Source: Pseudomonas cichorii (GTDB lineage Bacteria > Pseudomonadota > Gammaproteobacteria > Pseudomonadales > Pseudomonadaceae). Taken from it: a stretch of 64,000 nt of DNA. The stretch spans positions 1,416,001 through 1,480,000 of the forward strand of contig NZ_CP074349.1 in the NCBI RefSeq assembly GCF_018343775.1, given 5' to 3'. Within the stretch, counting starts at the first letter, position 1. Every line of letters begins with the position of its first letter. A model generated the notes under the pieces. The model was not told the DNA's origin. It ran no database searches and worked only from the letters and a program-made list of their open reading frames with translations. The position numbers were made by a program, and so were the translations under genes. This document shows, piece by piece, positions 60,052-64,000 of the stretch.

Positions 60052-61653
60052 ATGCAGGAGCGGAAAAACGCCGAACTGGATCAGGCGACGCTGAGACTGA
60101 TCGTTGCCACGGTTGCCATCGTCTATGTGGGGTCGATCGGTTTCCTGCCGAATTTCGACGTCGCTCAGTATGAGCCGATCCTTGCCTACTACTCGGTCTT
60201 CCTGGTGGTTTCCTTGCTCCTGCGTCATCACATCGTCCGCTATCCGGGCGTGTATCCGGTGCGCCGCGTGCTGGGAATGCTGCATGACTACACCGGTATT
60301 TCCGTCGGGCTGATCGTCGGCGGGGAGGCGACCTTGCCGATCTTCAGTGTGATGGTCTGGGTCACGCTCGGTAACGGCATGCGCTTCGGCTCGCGCTACC
60401 TGGCGATTGCCGCGGGGCTGGCGATGCTCTCGATCCTGATCACTTACCAATTGACGCCGTATTGGCAGTCACAGCCGTTCATGGTCCTGATGCTGATTTC
60501 GGTGACCATTCTGGTGCCGGGCTATGCCCATATCCTGCTGGTCAGAGCCCGGGAAGCTTCGGAACAGGCAACCGTGGCCAACCAGGAGAAAGAGCGCTTT
60601 CTGGCTCAGGCCAGTCATGACCTGCGCCAGCCCATTCACTCCATCGGCATGTTTACCGCGTGCCTGCGTTCAAGTTCGCTGGGCGACTATGAGCGGAAAC
60701 TGGTCGACAGCATTGATCGTTCCCTGCACAACGTTTCGCAACTGTTTCGCTCCATTCTGGATATCTACACCCTGGACAGCGGCAAGGTCTCGGCCAGCTC
60801 GGATCAGGTGAATCTGGACGAGATGCTGGCCGAGATCGTCCAGCAAAACAGTGCGGCGGCACGTTGGGCGGGTGTCGAGCTTCGGGTCCGGGCCTGTCGG
60901 CTCTGGGTAAGGACCGACGGCACGTTACTCAGCACTATGGTCCAGAATATTCTCTCCAACGCACTCAAATATGCTCCCGGGCAGCCAGTGCTGATCGGTG
61001 TCCGCAAACGCAGGGATGGCTTGTCGATCAGCATTCATGATCAGGGCCGTGGCATGGCCGCCGAGCATCTGCCCAAGGTCTGCGACGAGTTCTACCGGAT
61101 CCGCCACGAGCGTGACAAGGACGTTGAAGGCGTGGGACTTGGATTGTCTATCGTCAAGCGGCTCAGTCAGATTCTCGGCGTGCAGGTGAGTATCGATTCG
61201 CGGGTGGATCGTGGCACGACGGTGACGATTCACGGGCTTGAAGAGGTGGCCGCGCCTGCGCAGCCTGCACGCAGGAAGACGCTGGGCGACAGCCTGCTCA
61301 ATGGCGTGAAAATCTGCCTGGTGGAAGATGACAGCAACGTCTTGATGGCCACTGCTGCGCTACTGGAAAAGTGGGGCTGCGAGGTGCAGATGGCCAATTC
61401 TGCGGAAGGCCTGACCACCGATTGCGACATCATCGTCGCCGATTACGATCTGGGGACCACCGCCAATGGTCTGGACTGCATCGACAGAATACGGGCTGAT
61501 CGTGGCTGGGATGTTCCGGCCCTGATCGTCACCGGGCGCGAGGTGGAAATGGTCCAGGCAGCCTTGCAGGGCCGTAAAGTCTCTGTGCTGTCCAAACCGC
61601 TGCGACCTTCGGAGTTGCGCCTGAGCCTGCTGGAGATGCGCGAGAAGTCTTGA
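60052..61653 (+). CDS. Hybrid sensor histidine kinase (paralogue 2)
   Basis: This 533-residue kinase has the same architecture as the product of 57568-59196. Six hydrophobic helices lie in residues 13-165, with the input motif VWVTLGNGMRFGSRYL (about 102-117). Then follow H-box FLAQASHDLRQPIHSIGMF (His189), an ATPase domain (ILSNALKYAP, DQGRGM, GVGLGLSIV) and a receiver with intact acidic pair (VEDD), acceptor Asp (IVADYD) and LSKPLRP lysine. The two kinases align from the membrane domain to the end, so they arose by duplication. The start follows AGGAG by five bases. Confidence 0.88.
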   Translation: MQERKNAELDQATLRLIVATVAIVYVGSIGFLPNFDVAQYEPILAYYSVFLVVSLLLRHHIVRYPGVYPVRRVLGMLHDYTGISVGLIVGGEATLPIFSVMVWVTLGNGMRFGSRYLAIAAGLAMLSILITYQLTPYWQSQPFMVLMLISVTILVPGYAHILLVRAREASEQATVANQEKERFLAQASHDLRQPIHSIGMFTACLRSSSLGDYERKLVDSIDRSLHNVSQLFRSILDIYTLDSGKVSASSDQVNLDEMLAEIVQQNSAAARWAGVELRVRACRLWVRTDGTLLSTMVQNILSNALKYAPGQPVLIGVRKRRDGLSISIHDQGRGMAAEHLPKVCDEFYRIRHERDKDVEGVGLGLSIVKRLSQILGVQVSIDSRVDRGTTVTIHGLEEVAAPAQPARRKTLGDSLLNGVKICLVEDDSNVLMATAALLEKWGCEVQMANSAEGLTTDCDIIVADYDLGTTANGLDCIDRIRADRGWDVPALIVTGREVEMVQAALQGRKVSVLSKPLRPSELRLSLLEMREKS

Positions 61654-61674
61654 ACCGGCCAGTTTTGATGATTC

Positions 61675-61693
61675 TGGCTCATGACTCCATTCG
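61675..61693. promoter_or_regulatory. Shared 19-bp motif, copy 1
   Basis: TGGCTCATGACTCCATTCG lies 73-91 bp upstream of the cyclophilin-like gene. It matches 18 of 19 positions with a motif at 63249-63267 upstream of the XdhC-family gene. A common regulator, possibly the LysR protein encoded between them, is inferred. Confidence 0.55.
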
Positions 61694-61765
61694 CTCTGGT
61701 CGGCTGTCTTGTATCAGGCAGTTCGGTTAAATAGGACGTGATCATCCCTTTTTCAGGAGCCATTC

Positions 61766-62224
61766 ATGTCAGTCCGGATTGCTGTTCTGGTGGTCTCTCT
61801 GCTCGCGACTGCCGGTATCGTTGGCGCGATGGCTCAGGAGCAGGCAACCGGTACTCGCCAGGAGAACCCAGTGCGCATCAATATTGAAATGAATGGCAAG
61901 ACCCTCACTGCCACGCTGGAAGACAGTGAAGCGGCCAGGGATTTCGCCTCGCTGTTACCTCTGACGCTGACTCTCAAGGATTACGCGGCGACCGAGAAGG
62001 TCAGCGATCTGCCCAGACCTTTGTCCACTGCCGGAGCGCCTGAAGGCGTGACGCCTCGCACTGGCGACCTTGCTTTCTATGCGCCCTGGGGCAATCTGGC
62101 GATTTACTACAAGGATTTCAGTTATTCCAAGGGGCTGGTGAAACTGGGGCATCTCGATTCGGGGATTGAAGCGATGCGTCAACCCGGGCCTTTCAAGGCC
62201 ACAATCAGCAGGGCTTTGCCGTAA
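61766..62224 (+). CDS. Exported cyclophilin-like fold protein
   Basis: This 152-residue precursor has a signal peptide (MSVRIAVLVVSLLATAGIVGAMA) and a cyclophilin-like beta-barrel domain of the type often found in small uncharacterised proteins (about 36-150). Characteristic stretches are INIEMNGKTLTATLEDSEAA, FASLLPLTLTLKDYAATEKV, and GDLAFYAPWGNLAIYYKDF. Catalytic prolyl-isomerase activity is not implied. AGGAG is nine to ten bases before the ATG. It is convergent with the LysR gene (18-bp gap) and has the shared 19-bp motif upstream. Confidence 0.82.
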   Translation: MSVRIAVLVVSLLATAGIVGAMAQEQATGTRQENPVRINIEMNGKTLTATLEDSEAARDFASLLPLTLTLKDYAATEKVSDLPRPLSTAGAPEGVTPRTGDLAFYAPWGNLAIYYKDFSYSKGLVKLGHLDSGIEAMRQPGPFKATISRALP

Positions 62225-62242
62225 GCGCATGCAGTGATAAGG

Positions 62243-63136
62243 CTACTGTTCGTAGCGCAGCTCATCGATAAGCGTCTGCATCGCCCGTGATTTTTCCCGT
62301 TTGCTTGAGTAATAGAGGTGCAGACCCGGAAAGCGCGGCCACCAGCTTTCCAGGACCGGGATCAGTGTGCCGTCATCGAAATGCGGCTGGGCCATGTCTT
62401 CGGGCACAAAAGCCAGCCCAAAGCCCGATACGGCGGCATTGAGGATCTGCTTGATGCCGTTGAAAATCAGTTTGCCTTTGACCCTCACGTTGATCTCGTG
62501 ATCGCCATTCTTCAATTCCCAGGCATACAGCCCACCGCGAGTCGGCAGGCGCATGTTGATGCATTCATGATCCGTCAGGTCCTGAGGCCGGGCGGGCATT
62601 GTGCGCGACTCAAGGTAGGACGGTGCGCCGACGATCACCAGGCGCATGTCGGGTGCGATGCGCACGGCCTCGGTCTCCTTGGTCAGCCCGTCTCCCAGGC
62701 GAACACCGAAATCGAAGTTTTCCGCCACGATATCAGTCAGGCCATAGTCGATGACCATTTCCACACTGATTTGCGGATACTTGGGCAGAATCTGCGCGAG
62801 CTTGGGCCAGAGCAGGGTATCGATGGCATGGTCAGTGGCCGTGATACGGATATTGCCGGCGGGTGTGTTGCCGAATTCGACCACGGCGATCAGTTCGGAC
62901 TCGATGGCCTTGAGGCGCGGTTCGACTGTCTGTAACAGACGCTCCCCGGCCTCGGTTACCGAGACACTGCGCGTGGTGCGAGTCAGAAGGCGCACGCCCA
63001 GCCGTGCCTCCAGCCCCTGGATGGTATGGCTGAGCATGGATTGAGAAATCCCCAACTGAGAGGCCGCTCGCGTGAAGCTGCGTTCGCGCGCAACTGCAAT
63101 CAGGGCGAGCAGGTCGCTGTAGTTTTCCTTGGGCAT
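62243..63136 (-). CDS. LysR-family transcriptional regulator
   Basis: This 297-residue LysR-type regulator has its helix-turn-helix at about 4-62 (SFTRAASQLGISQSMLSHTIQGLE) and a PBP2_CrgA-like effector domain (about 92-295). It is divergent from the XdhC-family gene and convergent with the cyclophilin-like gene; both of those have the same 19-bp motif upstream, so they are candidate targets. Effector and regulon are unknown. The start is the first ATG; the ribosome-binding site is weak. Confidence 0.88.
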   Translation of the reverse strand: MPKENYSDLLALIAVARERSFTRAASQLGISQSMLSHTIQGLEARLGVRLLTRTTRSVSVTEAGERLLQTVEPRLKAIESELIAVVEFGNTPAGNIRITATDHAIDTLLWPKLAQILPKYPQISVEMVIDYGLTDIVAENFDFGVRLGDGLTKETEAVRIAPDMRLVIVGAPSYLESRTMPARPQDLTDHECINMRLPTRGGLYAWELKNGDHEINVRVKGKLIFNGIKQILNAAVSGFGLAFVPEDMAQPHFDDGTLIPVLESWWPRFPGLHLYYSSKREKSRAMQTLIDELRYEQ

Positions 63137-63248
63137 TAATCAATTCTCTGCATGGTAGGCGAGCCACTGTATCAAGACAGACACAGCACCGCAGCACTCA
63201 TGACTGCAGTATTTCTGCTTCAATCCATGAGGACGATATTGATTGATA

Positions 63249-63267
63249 TGGCTCATGACTCTATTCG
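63249..63267. promoter_or_regulatory. Shared 19-bp motif, copy 2, in the LysR/XdhC divergent region
   Basis: TGGCTCATGACTCTATTCG lies in the 293-bp region between the divergent LysR and XdhC-family genes. Related shorter words occur nearby: CTCATGACTGC at 63197 and, inverted, GAGTCATGACC at 63308. This clustering suggests an operator array. Confidence 0.55.
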
Positions 63268-63429
63268 GTTTCAGGGGCTTTCCTCAGAGGCATCACGGCC
63301 TTTTAATGAGTCATGACCCGCAAAGGGCAGGGCGCTGATTGCAGTCCTGTCCGCTTTTCTTATTTCTCGCTATGAGCACACACATGGACCAGGCTTTTCG
63401 CCGCATATTGAATAGACAGGACGTTGATC

Positions 63430-64000
63430 ATGGCGAGCATTGATGTCTTGGTATTGCGTACGGCCTGTGACTGGCTTGCCAGCGGTCACAGGGTTCTGCT
63501 GGCCACCGTGGTACGTACTTGGGGCTCATCGCCCCGGCCTGTCGGTTCGATGATGGTGCTTCGTGATGATGGCCGTGCCGTTGGCAGTGTGTCCGGTGGT
63601 TGCATCGAGGACGACCTGATCCACCGTTACACTACGGCTTACAGTGCGGGCAGTCTTCCCCTGACGCCCCCTGAAGTGGTGCGTTATGGCGTCAGTGCCG
63701 ACGAAGCTCACCGGTTCGGGCTGCCTTGTGGCGGTACGCTGGAACTGGTCTTGGAATTCAGTCCTCTGCTGCAAACTCTGGAGCAACTGGTTACCCAGCT
63801 TGAACAGGGTTCTCTGGTGCGGCGCAACGTGAACCTGGCCGATGGCAGCGTGAGCCTGGAAACGACGCCGATCCCTGAGGAGCTCAAGTTCGACGGTGAG
63901 CGTCTGGTCAACACCCTTGGCCCAGGCTATCGCATGCTGCTGATCGGTGCCGGTGCCCTGGCTGAATATGTATCGATCATGGCGCTGTTCAACGGGTTCA
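63430..64000 (+). CDS. XdhC-family protein (5' part, runs off the window)
   Basis: The first 190 codons of an XdhC/CoxI-family gene are present and open to the window end. The N-terminal XdhC/CoxI domain is recognisable by TWGSSPRPVGSMMVLRDDG and SVSGGCIEDDLI. The start of the second domain shows a Rossmann-like MLLIGAGALAEYVSIMA at about 172-188. Family members insert or mature the molybdenum cofactor of xanthine-dehydrogenase-like enzymes. Target enzyme is not visible. The LysR gene is divergent; the shared 19-bp motif lies about 165 bp upstream. Confidence 0.88.
   Translation, partial: MASIDVLVLRTACDWLASGHRVLLATVVRTWGSSPRPVGSMMVLRDDGRAVGSVSGGCIEDDLIHRYTTAYSAGSLPLTPPEVVRYGVSADEAHRFGLPCGGTLELVLEFSPLLQTLEQLVTQLEQGSLVRRNVNLADGSVSLETTPIPEELKFDGERLVNTLGPGYRMLLIGAGALAEYVSIMALFNGF

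Overview
This 64-kb window is chromosomal DNA of a fluorescent Pseudomonas, probably the P. syringae lineage or a close relative. The evidence is gene content and order. The rpoS-rsmZ-fdxA-mutS-cinA/pncC-recA-recX block, the ftsB-ispD-...-surE-pcm-nlpD block and the dps-aspS-yebC-ruvCAB-ybgC-tolQRAB-pal-cpoB-queE-queC block all follow the order I remember for P. aeruginosa PAO1. GacA/RsmZ regulation, a non-haem OprD-type porin and the finR-fpr pair point the same way. I see no prophage, insertion sequence, integron or CRISPR array. The window is mostly conserved core genome, with a more variable right end.

Layout. (1) 0-9.3 kb: cell division (ftsB), isoprenoid synthesis (ispD, ispF), glutathione-dependent formaldehyde detoxification (LysR regulator, frmA/adhC, fghA), then truD-surE-pcm-nlpD-rpoS. 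(2) 9.4-15.6 kb: GacA-controlled sRNA rsmZ, ferredoxin fdxA, mutS, a small basic protein, pncC-type cinA, and LexA-controlled recA-recX. (3) 15.6-25.4 kb: a LOG-family nucleosidase, a PA3611-like secreted protein, a TapT/DTW tRNA modifier, erdR, dgkA, the divergent finR/fpr pair, trmO, a DUF1456 protein, a catalytically degenerate pseudouridine synthase, a GNAT enzyme and rimO. (4) 25.6-37.9 kb: kup, the aminoacyl-phosphatidylglycerol pair mprF plus an AcvB/VirJ-like hydrolase, two identical initiator tRNA genes, dinB, a lipoprotein gene, proS and an OprD-family porin. (5) 38.8-54.2 kb: HIT protein, slyX, a membrane-anchored cold-shock protein, dps, a ribbon-helix-helix protein, aspS, yebC, ruvCAB, the Tol-Pal operon, queE, queC and tRNA-Lys. 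(6) 54.4-64 kb, the most accessory part: DUF4142 protein, an OBAP/DUF1264 lipoprotein, a FadL-type porin, a cluster of two paralogous hybrid histidine kinases around a LuxR-type response regulator, a cyclophilin-like protein, a LysR regulator and the start of an XdhC-family gene.

How they work together. Stress and envelope maintenance dominate. RpoS and RsmZ sit side by side as global regulators. MutS, RecA, RecX, RuvCAB and DinB cover DNA repair. Tol-Pal-CpoB, NlpD, FtsB, MprF and the porins cover the envelope. TruD, TapT, TrmO, QueC/E and RimO modify tRNA or ribosomes. The most interesting unexplained items are the kinase-regulator-kinase cluster, whose input domains resemble RpfC/PA1396-type sensors and which lies beside a FadL porin; a 19-bp motif shared by two promoters around the 62-63 kb LysR gene; a pseudouridine synthase paralogue with Gln at the catalytic Asp position; and several non-coding structures (triple hairpin after dps, dyad inside the tRNA-Lys promoter, hairpin abutting the ispF start codon).
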